64,000 nucleotides of DNA, from contig CACYQB010000001.1 of the NCBI GenBank assembly GCA_902776435.1, positions 124,001 to 188,000 of the forward strand. The letters run 5' to 3'. The DNA is from an uncultured Bacteroidales bacterium (GTDB taxonomy: Bacteria > Bacteroidota > Bacteroidia > Bacteroidales > Muribaculaceae). How positions within the stretch are numbered: position 1 is the stretch's first letter; the number at the start of each line of letters is the position of its first letter. Both the position numbers and the translations under genes were made by a program. Of the stretch, positions 35,600 to 44,767 are shown one piece after another. The notes beneath the pieces were generated by a model. It worked only from the letters and a program-made list of their open reading frames with translations, made no database searches and had not been told where the DNA came from.

Positions 35600-38089
35600 T
35601 TATTCACGGTAATATACTCTCTTGACGCGTGGTGATACGCTGGTCAATATTTCGTAGGGGATGGTGCCGCGCGCTTCGCTCAGTTGCTCGACTGGCACGT
35701 GTTCACCGAAGATTTCGACGGTGTCTCCCACCTTGCAGGGGGCATCGGTCACGTCAATCATCACGGCGTCCATGCACACGGTACCCACTGTGGGACACAG
35801 CTGGCCGTTGACCCACATCTTCACCGCTCCGTTGCCAAAGTGGCGGTCGAAGCCGTCGGCATAGCCGATGGTCACCGTTGCGATGCGGCTGTCGCGCTCC
35901 AGTACACCGCGGCGGCCATAGCCGATAGTCGTCCCTGCGGGCCAGTCCTTGATGCTGATGATGATGGAACGCAATGCCGAGACGGGCTTGAGGGTGTCCT
36001 CGCTACCGTCAAACAAGGTGCGGATGCCGTATAGTCCGATGCCGATTCTCACCATGTCGTATTGGCGCTCGGGGAAACGAACTATGCCGCTGGTATTCAG
36101 CACGTGGCGCATGATATAATGGTCAAACGACTGTTGCAACAACGCACTGCAATCGTCGAAGTAGTCAAATTGGTTTTGGGTGTATGCGTCCTGAACGGGT
36201 TCATCGGCCACACTCAGGTGAGTGAAGACTGATGCGGGGGTGATAATGTTCTGGCTCTTGAGCAGCTCGATGAGTTCAGGTAATTGCTCACGTGTAAAGC
36301 CCAGGCGGTGCATGCCGCTGTCTATCTTGATGTGCACGGGGAAGCCTTGCACCCCATATCGCTTTCCCTCCTTGATCAGGTCGCGCGCCATGTCCAGACT
36401 GTAAAGTTCCGGCTCCAACCGATACTGGAACATCGCTTTATAGTTCACGCCGTTGGGGTTGAGCACAATGACTGGCATGGTGATGCTGGCCTTACGCAGT
36501 TCCACGCCCTCGTCATGGACGGCGACGGCAAGATAGTCACAGCCGCAGTCCTGCAAGGTCTTGGCAATCTCGTAACTGCCTGCACCATAGCCACTCGCCT
36601 TGACCATTCCCACAGTCTTGGTACCGGGCTTGATCAGGGACTTGAAGAACTTGAAGTTGTGGGCCAGAGCATTGAGGTCAACTTCCATCACCGTCATGTG
36701 CTGTTTGGCCTCTAACAGGTTAATAATCTGGCTGAATCCGAAGCGCGGGTCGCCTTTGATGAGAATGGTCTCATCGTCAAAGTCGCCCTTGGCGAAGTGA
36801 CTGATGAAGTCCTGGGTATCGTCAAAGAAATGGGTGTGCGGCAGGTCGTTGAAGTAGCGCTCAAAGCGGCACATGTCCTTGCCAATGCCGATCAGGCGGT
36901 TCACCCGCTTGGTCTTGAGCAATTCGCTCACACGGATGTACAGTTCATCGCCGCTGTAACTCTCGTTGCTCAAGTCGCTCAGGATGACGGTGCAGGGACG
37001 GTTGCCGGCGCGGCGTGTCATGAAGTTGAGCGCGGGAGTGAGCGAGTTGTAGTCGCTGGTATAGCTATCGACAATCACAGTGCAGTTGTTTACACCCTCG
37101 ATGACATTGAGTCGGGTCCCGACGGGGGTAAGGGTTGCCATGCGCTGGGCAATGACCTCGCGATCCAGTCCCAAGTGCAACAGCACAGCCAGGCAGGTGA
37201 TGGCGTTGTCCAGGTCACGGTCGGCAGTGAAGGGTATGGTCACTGTACTGGATTCGCCATCGTAGGAGTAGTGCACGGTGATGGTGTTCTCGTTGCGGTC
37301 GGTGCCGTCTACTTGCAGGGGTGCCTCACAGTGGTTACGCGACCAGGACATGCCGATGGCTACGTCGCTCTCGACCAGCGGTGCGATGGTGTGCGTCACC
37401 AGCGGGTCGTCGGCACAATAGACGATGCACTCGCAGTTGAACAGGATTTTAGCCTTCTCCTGGGCTTTCTGCTCCATCGAGGCGAAGCCGTCGTTGTGCT
37501 CGCTGCCCAGGTTGGTGATAATGCCGATGGTGGGGCGTATCATCGCCTGCAGGTTGTCCATCTCGCCAGTGGTCGAGATGCCGGCCTCGATGATGGCCAG
37601 GTCGGTATTGTTATCGATGTCCCACAACGACAGCGGCACGCCTATCTGGGAGTTGTAACTGCGCGGGGAACGCACGATGCGATAATCTTCCTTGAGCAGT
37701 TGAAAAAGCCATTCCTTGACGGTCGTCTTGCCGCGACTGCCCGTGATGCCGATGACGGGCAACTCACGGAAGCGTCTGCGGTGGAAGGTGGCAAGCGCCT
37801 GTAAGGCATCCAGCGGCGATTCCACAGCAATGTAATTGGCACCTGAACACTCGGGCAGCGTGTAGTAGTCACTGGAGACAACAAAATTGCGCACCCCCTT
37901 GTCATATAGGTCGGGGATGAAATTGTGGCCGTCTCCAGCCTCAGTGCGCAGGGCGAAAAAGATGGTTTCGTCGGGGTTTGTCAGGGAACGTGAATCGGTG
38001 AGCAACTGGCTGACAATCGCATCTTCGTCGACGATTTGTCCTCCAGTCACTTCCAGGACGTTATATATTTCTGTTATAGAATAGTTCAT
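35600..38089 (-). CDS. murF: Bifunctional MurF ligase / alanine racemase fusion
   Basis: This 829-residue protein joins two peptidoglycan enzymes. Residues about 1-455 are MurF, adding D-Ala-D-Ala to UDP-MurNAc-tripeptide; the ATP loop is GITGSRGKTTVKEWLF (about 113-128). Residues about 460-829 are alanine racemase, with the PLP Lys in VGMVKASGYGAG (about 496) and the second-base Tyr region around CMDAVMIDVTD (about 770). One chain thus makes D-Ala and uses its dipeptide. The fusion is typical of Bacteroidetes. It follows the GSCFA gene by 39 nt. A minor note: the MurF P-loop has SRGKTT rather than the more usual NGKTT. Confidence 0.94.
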   Translation of the reverse strand: MNYSITEIYNVLEVTGGQIVDEDAIVSQLLTDSRSLTNPDETIFFALRTEAGDGHNFIPDLYDKGVRNFVVSSDYYTLPECSGANYIAVESPLDALQALATFHRRRFRELPVIGITGSRGKTTVKEWLFQLLKEDYRIVRSPRSYNSQIGVPLSLWDIDNNTDLAIIEAGISTTGEMDNLQAMIRPTIGIITNLGSEHNDGFASMEQKAQEKAKILFNCECIVYCADDPLVTHTIAPLVESDVAIGMSWSRNHCEAPLQVDGTDRNENTITVHYSYDGESSTVTIPFTADRDLDNAITCLAVLLHLGLDREVIAQRMATLTPVGTRLNVIEGVNNCTVIVDSYTSDYNSLTPALNFMTRRAGNRPCTVILSDLSNESYSGDELYIRVSELLKTKRVNRLIGIGKDMCRFERYFNDLPHTHFFDDTQDFISHFAKGDFDDETILIKGDPRFGFSQIINLLEAKQHMTVMEVDLNALAHNFKFFKSLIKPGTKTVGMVKASGYGAGSYEIAKTLQDCGCDYLAVAVHDEGVELRKASITMPVIVLNPNGVNYKAMFQYRLEPELYSLDMARDLIKEGKRYGVQGFPVHIKIDSGMHRLGFTREQLPELIELLKSQNIITPASVFTHLSVADEPVQDAYTQNQFDYFDDCSALLQQSFDHYIMRHVLNTSGIVRFPERQYDMVRIGIGLYGIRTLFDGSEDTLKPVSALRSIIISIKDWPAGTTIGYGRRGVLERDSRIATVTIGYADGFDRHFGNGAVKMWVNGQLCPTVGTVCMDAVMIDVTDAPCKVGDTVEIFGEHVPVEQLSEARGTIPYEILTSVSPRVKRVYYRE

Positions 38090-38128
38090 TTCTCGTTTTC
38101 TTGTTATTAGTCCCTACTTCGCTTAAAT

Positions 38129-39106
38129 CTAAGGAATAAAGTCTTTGAGTTCAGGGTTTTGAGACAGATACGGGTATTCCTTGATGAGGTTACGCACTAC
38201 GCTAGCCGTGTCATTGTTGAAGCGCTCGACCGTCTCGCGGTTGGCACTCATGGGACGGTGCTGCAACCGTTTGTGTACGCGCTCACAGCGTGCTACTGCA
38301 AGGGCGCTACGGTCATCAAGATAAGTTGCTTGGAACGCCTGCCAGATGTATTCCACCGCCACATCGCTGGGATGAACCATATCGCTGGTATAGAACCGGT
38401 AGTCGCGCAGGTCATCGAGCATGATTTCATATGCTGGGAAATAGTCGCAATACTCTTGATGTGACACTATGGCGTTCTGAATGGCTACCCTTAATGAGGC
38501 CTTACTGAGCGAGTTGACATCCAACCCGTCGGCAATGTGACGGATGGGACTCACCGTGAAGATGATTCTCAGATTGGGGTTGAACTGGTGCAGTGCTGTG
38601 AGCATGCCGTCGAGCACCTGTGCCATCTCGGGCACCGATGCCATTTTGCGTTCAAACTCATGCTGGGGCACCTTGTGGCAATTGGCCACCACCTGGCCTG
38701 TGGAGCGAAGGCGATAGACTATCGCCGTGCCTAATGTGATAGTGAGTAGCTGAGCCTGACGCAAGGTCTTGTGTCCCAGTTCGATGCGCTGATTCATGCG
38801 GTCAAGCGTCACCTGCTTGTCAGGCATGGAATAGCGAGAGTGGAAGTCATAGCTGTTCCACACACCGCTCTGCATGAACAATTCCTGTCCCGCCATGGGC
38901 CGGCACTCAATGAGCCGTTGCACGCCGCTGGCTATACTCATGGGATTGTAAAGCGTACCCATGGGGTTAACCAGGGCGTTGATGAGTGCCCCGTGCATCT
39001 TGCCGCCCATGTTGTCACTGAAGCATGACCCCAGCAGCACCACGCTGTCGCTGTGGTGCAACCAACTGCGGTTCTCGCCTGTCTTCACTGTAGTCCTGAA
39101 CTCCAT
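38129..39106 (-). CDS. GSCFA-domain protein (possible SGNH-like hydrolase)
   Basis: This 325-residue protein has the defining GSCFSDNMGGKM motif at about 27-38 and a family-typical ending around YTSDMVHPSDVAVEYIWQAF. GSCFA proteins are related to GDSL/SGNH hydrolases, with the motif Ser as likely nucleophile and Asp-x-x-His (HPSD region) near the C-terminus. The true substrate is unknown; cell-wall or glycan esters are plausible given the adjacent murF/alr gene. It is the first gene of the operon running to ansA. Confidence 0.87.
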   Translation of the reverse strand: MEFRTTVKTGENRSWLHHSDSVVLLGSCFSDNMGGKMHGALINALVNPMGTLYNPMSIASGVQRLIECRPMAGQELFMQSGVWNSYDFHSRYSMPDKQVTLDRMNQRIELGHKTLRQAQLLTITLGTAIVYRLRSTGQVVANCHKVPQHEFERKMASVPEMAQVLDGMLTALHQFNPNLRIIFTVSPIRHIADGLDVNSLSKASLRVAIQNAIVSHQEYCDYFPAYEIMLDDLRDYRFYTSDMVHPSDVAVEYIWQAFQATYLDDRSALAVARCERVHKRLQHRPMSANRETVERFNNDTASVVRNLIKEYPYLSQNPELKDFIP

Positions 39107-39264
39107 GATGGAACTTATAATGGTTGTTTTTAACTCACAAAGATAAGGTATTTTGGTAAAATATCCTCACTTTTAAAACATTATTTAAAAAAGCAGTGTT
39201 TTCATTGGATATGAAAAATGAGTGTTCTTGAAATATAAAGTCCTCATTGATTATTGGTTAAGGT

Positions 39265-39417
39265 TTATTGCTTGATGTAATTGTACCGCACTGCGATGTC
39301 ATTGAAATATACCTTGTAAGTGCCGTTTTTTGACAGGATTTTTCCCTTTAGTTGTCGCCCAAATGCCCTAATTGCAACTCCAATTGCCGAGTTCAGATGG
39401 ATGATAGTCGGAGACAT
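39265..39417 (-). pseudogene. Orphan 50-codon frame, possible gene remnant
   Basis: A frame from ATG at 39417 to TAA at 39265 reads MSPTIIHLNSAIGVAIRAFG and ends FNDIAVRYNYIKQ. The frame stays open about 11 codons before the ATG (ending ...ALSWKGK). Composition looks protein-like rather than random, but no family was recognised and there is no start signal. It is the only object seen in the 470-bp gap between the GSCFA gene and DUF4492, apart from the promoter at 39517. Confidence 0.25.
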
Positions 39418-39516
39418 TTTCCCCTTCCAACTTAGGGCGAGGATGTGATTTTCTTAAGACAAATGCAGTAAATGGAAAGATTTCCTTACAAAAAGCCAAA
39501 AATAACCGCTATAATG

Positions 39517-39547
39517 TTTGGAAATAGAATTATTATCATTAATTTTG
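39517..39547 (+). promoter_or_regulatory. Promoter of the DUF4492-cydAB operon
   Basis: TTTG (39517-39520), a 19-nt spacer and TAATTTTG (39540-39547) match the consensus exactly, 31 nt before the DUF4492 start. Confidence 0.8.
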
Positions 39548-39578
39548 CGTTTTTAACAGTTAAAGCCTTCTCTGCCCT

Positions 39579-39815
39579 ATGAGTGAACAACCTGATCATA
39601 ATAAACAAGGGTTTTGGTCGCGTGTTTTCCATCTGTATTATGATGGATTCCGCAGCATGACCGTGGGCAAGACGCTGTGGTTGATTATCGGCATCAAGCT
39701 GTTTATCTTCTTCGTCATCATCAAGATGATCTTTTTCCCGAATTTCCTGAGCAGCAAGTGTGACACTGAGCAGGAAAAGACGGAATACGTTCGCCATCAA
39801 CTGGTGGATCGCTAG
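39579..39815 (+). CDS. DUF4492 small membrane protein of the bd-oxidase operon
   Basis: This 78-residue protein has an amphipathic start (GFWSRVFHLYYDGFRSMTVGK) and one long hydrophobic helix (TLWLIIGIKLFIFFVIIKMI). It fits DUF4492, a family found in front of cydA in Bacteroidetes. It may be an assembly factor or accessory subunit of cytochrome bd; this is inferred from position. The gap to cydA is 35 nt. Confidence 0.88.
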   Translation: MSEQPDHNKQGFWSRVFHLYYDGFRSMTVGKTLWLIIGIKLFIFFVIIKMIFFPNFLSSKCDTEQEKTEYVRHQLVDR

Positions 39816-39850
39816 CGAGACAATCATCACTAAACTATAAACTGAATCAT

Positions 39851-41428
39851 ATGGAAGAATTAATCAATGTTGTTGACTGGTCGCGGGCACAATTTGCACT
39901 GACGGCTATCTACCATTGGCTGTTCGTGCCGTTGACGTTAGGTCTGGGTATCATTGTCGCCGTGATGGAGACAATCTACTACAAGACCAAGAGCGAGAAA
40001 TGGCTTGCGACAACCAAGTTCTGGATGACGATTTTCGGTGTGAACTTCGCCATCGGTGTCGCCACAGGTATTATCCTGGAGTTTGAGTTCGGCACCAACT
40101 GGTCCAATTACAGTTGGTTTGTGGGCGACATCTTCGGCGCCCCGCTGGCTGTAGAAGGTATCCTGGCCTTCTTCATGGAATCGACGTTCATCGCCGTGAT
40201 GTTCTTCGGATGGAAGAAGGTGAGCCCCAAGTTCCACTTGGCAGCCACTTGGCTCACTGCCATCGGTGCCAGTTTGTCGGCACTGTGGATTCTTGTTGCT
40301 AACGCATGGATGCAGTATCCCACGGGCTGTGAGTTCAACCCTGCCACGATGCGTAACGAGATGACGAGTTTTGCCGCTGTAGCACTCTCGCCCATGGCAA
40401 TAAGTAAGTTTTTCCACACGGTACTGAGCGCATGGGCACTGGGAGGCGTTTTCGTGTGTGGCGTGTGTGGGTGGATGATGCTCAAGAAGCGCAACTATGA
40501 ACACTGCCAGCGCAGCCTCAAGGTGGGCGCCTGGGTAGGCGTCATCGGTATCGTGCTGACCATGATTACTGGTGACACGAGCGCCGTGACAGTGGCTAAG
40601 TACCAGCCTATGAAATTGGCAGCGATGGAAGGCCTTTACAAGGGCGACCATGGGCAGTCGATTGTAGCCTTCGGCATTTTGAATCCGTCCAAGCAGGCCT
40701 TTGACGAGCAGGATCCTTACCTGTTCGACATCAGTATCCCTTACGGCCTCTCGTTCCTCGCCACCCACGATTTCAATGCGTTTGTTCCCGGTGTCGAGGA
40801 TATCATCAATGGTGTGTCCTGCGATAACGAGGGCAATGAAATCAACACCGTTTCCTATGCCGAACGCATGGAGCGAGGCCGCCAGTTGAAGGAGATGCTT
40901 TCGCAGTACAATGCTGCGATAAACAGTGGCAACACGCTGATGCAGGACAGCCTCAAGAGCGTTATCAACGCCGACTTCAAGAACTTTGGTTATGCTTATC
41001 TGGATAAGCCCGAGGAGGCGATTCCCAACATCCCCTTGACTTTCTACACGTTCCACTTTATGGTGACTGTCGGTGGCTACCTGATGCTGTTCCTCCTGCT
41101 TGCATTGCTGTTTGCCTATAAGCCTGAGATTCTCAATAAGGCCAAGTGGGCTAAGTGGTGGTATATCCTGGCCATCATCACCATCCCGTTGACCTACCTG
41201 TGCAGCGCCAGTGGTTGGATTGTTGCCGAGGTGGGCCGCCAGCCGTGGACGATTCAGGATCTGATGCCTAACAAGGTGGCTATCAGTGACCTGAGTGCGG
41301 GTTATGTGCAGGTGACCTTCTGGATTTTTGCTGTGGTGTTCACCGCGCTGTTGATTGCCGACATCGGCATCATCTGCAAGCAGATTTCCAAGAAGTCACA
41401 GACCAACTTAGACACCGTTAACGATTAA
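39851..41428 (+). CDS. cydA: Cytochrome bd ubiquinol oxidase subunit I
   Basis: This 525-residue heme protein is the catalytic subunit of the high-affinity terminal oxidase, reducing O2 to water with quinol. Family features are the N-terminal DWSRAQFALTAIYHWLFVPL (with the heme His), the conserved GATWLTAIGASLSALWIL-type helix (LAATWLTAIGASLSALWI here), NAWMQYPTG and a C-terminal GWIVAEVGRQPWTI. The Q-loop (about residues 240-370) is of the short type. In anaerobic Bacteroidetes it removes and uses traces of oxygen. It is followed by cydB after 20 nt. Confidence 0.96.
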   Translation: MEELINVVDWSRAQFALTAIYHWLFVPLTLGLGIIVAVMETIYYKTKSEKWLATTKFWMTIFGVNFAIGVATGIILEFEFGTNWSNYSWFVGDIFGAPLAVEGILAFFMESTFIAVMFFGWKKVSPKFHLAATWLTAIGASLSALWILVANAWMQYPTGCEFNPATMRNEMTSFAAVALSPMAISKFFHTVLSAWALGGVFVCGVCGWMMLKKRNYEHCQRSLKVGAWVGVIGIVLTMITGDTSAVTVAKYQPMKLAAMEGLYKGDHGQSIVAFGILNPSKQAFDEQDPYLFDISIPYGLSFLATHDFNAFVPGVEDIINGVSCDNEGNEINTVSYAERMERGRQLKEMLSQYNAAINSGNTLMQDSLKSVINADFKNFGYAYLDKPEEAIPNIPLTFYTFHFMVTVGGYLMLFLLLALLFAYKPEILNKAKWAKWWYILAIITIPLTYLCSASGWIVAEVGRQPWTIQDLMPNKVAISDLSAGYVQVTFWIFAVVFTALLIADIGIICKQISKKSQTNLDTVND

Positions 41429-41448
41429 AGGAAAGGAGGAACCAAGTC

Positions 41449-42588
41449 ATGACTACTTATAATCTTTTACAGAATTACTGGTGGCTTATCATGTCGGTGC
41501 TCGGTGCGCTGTTAGTGTTCCTGCTCATGGTGCAGGGTGGCCAATCGATGCTCATCCATTACTCTAAGCCCGACAAACGCGCGTTGCTCATCAACTCGAT
41601 GGGCCGCAAGTGGGAATTGACCTACACAACGCTGGTGACCTTTGGCGGTGCCTTTTTCGCATCGTTTCCGCTGTTCTACAGCACCAGTTTCGGTGGTGCC
41701 TATTGGTTGTGGATGCTCATTCTGTTCAGCTTTGTGATACAGGCCATCAGCTATGAATACCGTTCTAAACCCGGTAATATCTACGGAGCGCGCTTCTATG
41801 ACACGCTGTTGCTGATCAATGGTATTGTTGGCCCGGTGCTGTTGGGCGTGGCGGTGGCAACGATGTTCTTTGGCGCGGAGTTCACGGTGACAAAGAGCAA
41901 TATCCTCAACGTGCAGAGTTCGTCTATTTCCCAATGGGGCCCACAGCATGGCATTGAGGCTATCCTGTGTTGGAAAAACCTGCTCTTCGGAGTGATGGTG
42001 TTCTTCCTTGCTCGCACGTTGGCTTCGCTCTATTTTATCAACAATATCGATGACGAGGAGGTAAATGCCAGCCAGCGTCACCTGCTGCTGGTTAATGCCG
42101 GTGTGTTTGTGCCATTGTTCATCGCCGTTGTGGTGGTGATTCTCGCTTCTCCAGGCGTGGGCTATGACGACGGCGGCAATGCCCAATGGGTAGCCTACAA
42201 GTACTTGCACAACTACCTCTCGATGTGGTGGGCCCTGGTCATCCTGCTCATTGGCGTGGTGATGGTGCTGTTCGGCGTTGGCAAGACGCTGATGAAGGGA
42301 GACTACAAGTGTGGCATTTGGCCTGCAGGCATCGGCACAGTGCTGGTGGTTCTGACTCTCTTCTGGGTTGTGGGCTACAACAACACCGCTTATCTGCCCT
42401 CGCTGCTCGACGTCCAGAGTTCGCTCACTCTGCGCAACAGTTCGTCCAGTGAATTCACCCTCACTGTGATGAGCGTAGTGAGCATACTCGTCCCCTTCGT
42501 CCTGGCCTACATCGCCTATTGCTGGTACAAGATGGACCACAAGAAACTCACCAGCGACGAACTCAACGAGACCGACCACAAGTATTGA
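41449..42588 (+). CDS. cydB: Cytochrome bd ubiquinol oxidase subunit II
   Basis: This 379-residue membrane protein has the subunit II pattern: an N-terminal LQNYWWLIMSVLGALLVFLLMVQ segment (LVFLLMVQGGQS) and several helices including GVMVFFLARTLASLYF, with long hydrophobic segments throughout. It stabilises heme-bearing CydA in the inner membrane. The transcript very probably ends at the 25-bp palindrome at 42624. Confidence 0.94.
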   Translation: MTTYNLLQNYWWLIMSVLGALLVFLLMVQGGQSMLIHYSKPDKRALLINSMGRKWELTYTTLVTFGGAFFASFPLFYSTSFGGAYWLWMLILFSFVIQAISYEYRSKPGNIYGARFYDTLLLINGIVGPVLLGVAVATMFFGAEFTVTKSNILNVQSSSISQWGPQHGIEAILCWKNLLFGVMVFFLARTLASLYFINNIDDEEVNASQRHLLLVNAGVFVPLFIAVVVVILASPGVGYDDGGNAQWVAYKYLHNYLSMWWALVILLIGVVMVLFGVGKTLMKGDYKCGIWPAGIGTVLVVLTLFWVVGYNNTAYLPSLLDVQSSLTLRNSSSSEFTLTVMSVVSILVPFVLAYIAYCWYKMDHKKLTSDELNETDHKY

Positions 42589-42623
42589 TACCATCTATAC
42601 TTTCTAAACAACAATTTTTATAT

Positions 42624-42685
42624 CAACAACTGAATAATCTGAACTTTCTGATAAAATATCGAAAGTTCAGATTATTCAGTTGTTG
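42624..42685. repeat. 25-bp perfect inverted repeat after cydB
   Basis: The arms at 42624-42648 and 42661-42685 (ends CAACAACTGAATAATC) are exact reverse complements with a 12-nt A/T-rich loop. A 14-mer from the right arm, ATTATTCAGTTGTT, recurs at 44710-44723. It probably terminates cydAB but is unusually long and A/T-rich for that. Confidence 0.85.
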
Positions 42686-42740
42686 TTAATTCGAGTTGTT
42701 TTTGTTGTTTTAAATATAGGGCGCAGATGGCAATTTTTTG

Positions 42741-42748
42741 TATTTTTG
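42741..42748 (+). promoter_or_regulatory. -7 element (TATTTTTG) of the Smr gene
   Basis: TATTTTTG lies 31 nt before the chosen ATG at 42779. No -33 box is seen at the right distance. Confidence 0.4.
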
Positions 42749-42778
42749 CAGCCTAAAAACAAAAAATTACAGAATATC

Positions 42779-43855
42779 ATGAATGTAAAGATTAACGATA
42801 TCGTGCGCTTCCTGAATGATGTGGGAGGCGGAAGAGTGTCCAGGATTGACGGCAAGACCGTCTATGTTGAGGACGAGGACGGTTTCGAGCGTCCCGCATC
42901 AGAACGTGATCTTGTGGTCGTGGGCCAGGCGGGTACTAAGGCGTCGGCCTACGAACGGCCTCTCGACATCCGCACCCGACTGGTGGAACCCGACAAACCC
43001 GCTCCCAAGCCTCAGCCTGCGCCAGAGCCCGTCCTTCCCATCGAGGAGACCCCCGAGGGCGAGGTGCTGAATGTTGTGCTGGGTTATGAAGCACGCGAAA
43101 TCAAGCACTTGAACACCACCACGTTTTATGCCTCGCTAGTCAATGACAGCAACTATTTCCTCTATTTTACTTACATGACGCGCGGTGATGGTGACGGCGA
43201 GTGGAAGACGCGCTATCATGGCATCGTTGAGCCTAATATCCAGGTGCAGCTCGAGGAGTTCGGTCACGATGATCTGAACGACATGACACACATCGCGGTG
43301 CAATATGTCGCCTTCAAGCAGGGTAAGGGCTTTAAGTTGAAGAATCCCGCCCTCATCGAACAGCGCCTTGATGTGACCAAGTTCTATAAGGTGCACTGTT
43401 TCCATGAGAATCCCTATTTTGACGTTCCCGTCATTGTGGTGGAAATCGTGACCAACGACCGCCCTGCTCGCCAAATGCGCATCGACAGCGGAGAGCTGGA
43501 GCGTGCCATGAAGGAGAAGAAGCGTATGGACCGCCCGCAGCGCAAACCGGTCCAGAAGAAGGTGGACAATAATGGCATTATCGTTCAGGATCTGCACATC
43601 AGTTCGTTGATGGATAACCTGAATGGTATGACGCCTGGTGCTATTCTCGAGTACCAGATGGACAAGTTTCGTGAAGTGATGGATGCCAACATCAGCAAGC
43701 GTGGCCAGCGCATCGTCTTCATCCACGGCAAGGGCGAGGGCAAGCTGCGTCAGCACCTGTTGAGCGAGCTCAAACGCCGCTACCCGCGTTGCACGGCCCA
43801 GGACGCCAGCTTCCGCGAATACGGCTTCGGCGCCACACAGGTTACTATCCATTAG
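42779..43855 (+). CDS. DUF2027 / Smr-domain protein
   Basis: The ATG at 42779 (MNVKINDIVRFLNDVGGGRV) gives 358 residues and follows a -7 box; the longer frame runs back through it. The N-terminal part matches DUF2027, with a Pro-rich linker (about 75-95; PDKPAPKPQPAPEP). The last about 80 residues are an Smr nuclease-like domain, with DLHISSLM (about 269) and IVFIHGKGEGKLRQ (about 316-329). Smr domains of MutS2 nick or bind branched DNA or act at collided ribosomes. The exact role here is unknown; the protein is cytoplasmic. Confidence 0.88.
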   Translation: MNVKINDIVRFLNDVGGGRVSRIDGKTVYVEDEDGFERPASERDLVVVGQAGTKASAYERPLDIRTRLVEPDKPAPKPQPAPEPVLPIEETPEGEVLNVVLGYEAREIKHLNTTTFYASLVNDSNYFLYFTYMTRGDGDGEWKTRYHGIVEPNIQVQLEEFGHDDLNDMTHIAVQYVAFKQGKGFKLKNPALIEQRLDVTKFYKVHCFHENPYFDVPVIVVEIVTNDRPARQMRIDSGELERAMKEKKRMDRPQRKPVQKKVDNNGIIVQDLHISSLMDNLNGMTPGAILEYQMDKFREVMDANISKRGQRIVFIHGKGEGKLRQHLLSELKRRYPRCTAQDASFREYGFGATQVTIH

Positions 43856-43880
43856 TTTGAAGCACGCTTCAAACTAATGG
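43849..43880. repeat. 15-bp perfect palindrome overlapping the Smr stop codon
   Basis: CCATTAGTTTGAAGC (43849-43863) pairs perfectly with GCTTCAAACTAATGG (43866-43880), loop AC. The stop codon TAG (43853-43855) lies inside the stem. A tandem GTTTAGA tract (about 43882-43900) follows. Confidence 0.8.
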
Positions 43881-43900
43881 AGTTTAGAGTTTAGAGTTTA

Positions 43901-43926
43901 GGGGGATGTTTGCCCCCTTTCTTTTT
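43901..43926 (+). terminator. Intrinsic terminator of the Smr gene
   Basis: GGGGG and CCCCC with a 7-nt loop, then TTTCTTTTT, form a standard short terminator. Confidence 0.8.
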
Positions 43927-43938
43927 ATTGTATTTGGG

Positions 43939-44652
43939 TTATTTGAGGATGGGGTAGTGGAAGTGGCGGAGTTGTTGTTCCAGGTCTTTCTCGTGGCCGT
44001 CGGTGTATTGGTTGACCAGGGCGTGGAACTGGGGAGAGTGGTTCATGTGGGTGAGATGGGCCAGTTCGTGGCAGATGACGTAGCGCACGAGGGCTTCGGG
44101 CAGGAACATGAGGTTACGCGAGAGTTGGATGACCTTTTTTGCTGTGCAGTGGCCTAGTTTGCGCATTCCGCGCCCGATTTCAAATCCTGCAGGCTGGAGT
44201 CCCAAGCCTTTGGCAATTTCACGGGCATAGGGCAGCAATTCCTTGTTGGCAATATAGCCCATGGCCTCACTGATTCGCTCCGATATATATTGCTTGGCAG
44301 AAAATTCATCCAAGTTAGTGCTCTCGTGCATCGTCACATGGAGGACATTGTCGTCATGCCACTCGGTCTTGAGATAGCCTGGACGCGGGTTGGTGGGTTC
44401 AATCACCACACGGCATCTGAAACATTCTATCACTTGACCGAACTGGAACGAGACGGATTGTGGATGAGGCAGCCGTCGCAGCTGCTCACGGTTAGTCTCT
44501 ATCATGCTTAGCAAATGGCTGGTTTTCACGCCCAGTGGGGCGCGCATCAGCAGATGGCCGTCAGCATGATAAGTGAACCGCACCGAGGTCATGCCTCGGC
44601 GCAGTTCAATGTAAATCTTCCCAAATTCCTTGTCCTCGATGTAACCTTTCAT
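43939..44652 (-). CDS. YgjP/M48-type metallopeptidase
   Basis: This 237-residue protein fits the YgjP-like (DUF45) zinc metallopeptidase family. The active-site motif is YVICHELAHLTHMNHSPQFH (about 190-209), with HExxH Zn ligands and the third ligand downstream. No signal peptide, so it is cytoplasmic. Substrates of the family are not known. It is a single gene between the Smr gene and trpS. Confidence 0.88.
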   Translation of the reverse strand: MKGYIEDKEFGKIYIELRRGMTSVRFTYHADGHLLMRAPLGVKTSHLLSMIETNREQLRRLPHPQSVSFQFGQVIECFRCRVVIEPTNPRPGYLKTEWHDDNVLHVTMHESTNLDEFSAKQYISERISEAMGYIANKELLPYAREIAKGLGLQPAGFEIGRGMRKLGHCTAKKVIQLSRNLMFLPEALVRYVICHELAHLTHMNHSPQFHALVNQYTDGHEKDLEQQLRHFHYPILK

Positions 44653-44668
44653 CGATAGCTTCCAAATT

Positions 44669-44757
44669 AATCAAACAACCATAACAACAATGAAGAACTA
44701 AAAACAACAATTATTCAGTTGTTAATGTTGTTTTTTTGTTGTTCAAGTTGTTTGATT
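44669..44757 (-). terminator. Imperfect A/T-rich palindrome, likely trpS terminator
   Basis: AATCAAACAAC (44669-44679) pairs with GTTGTTTGATT (44747-44757), with further partial pairing inside, and the element includes the 14-mer at 44710-44723 shared with the palindrome after cydB. It fills the gap downstream of trpS. Confidence 0.55.
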
Positions 44758-44767
44758 GATAGTGGTC

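Noticed and set aside
36797-37804. 335-codon plus-strand frame opposite murF/alr
   Set aside because: Antisense shadow of the MurF domain, with no recognisable family or promoter.
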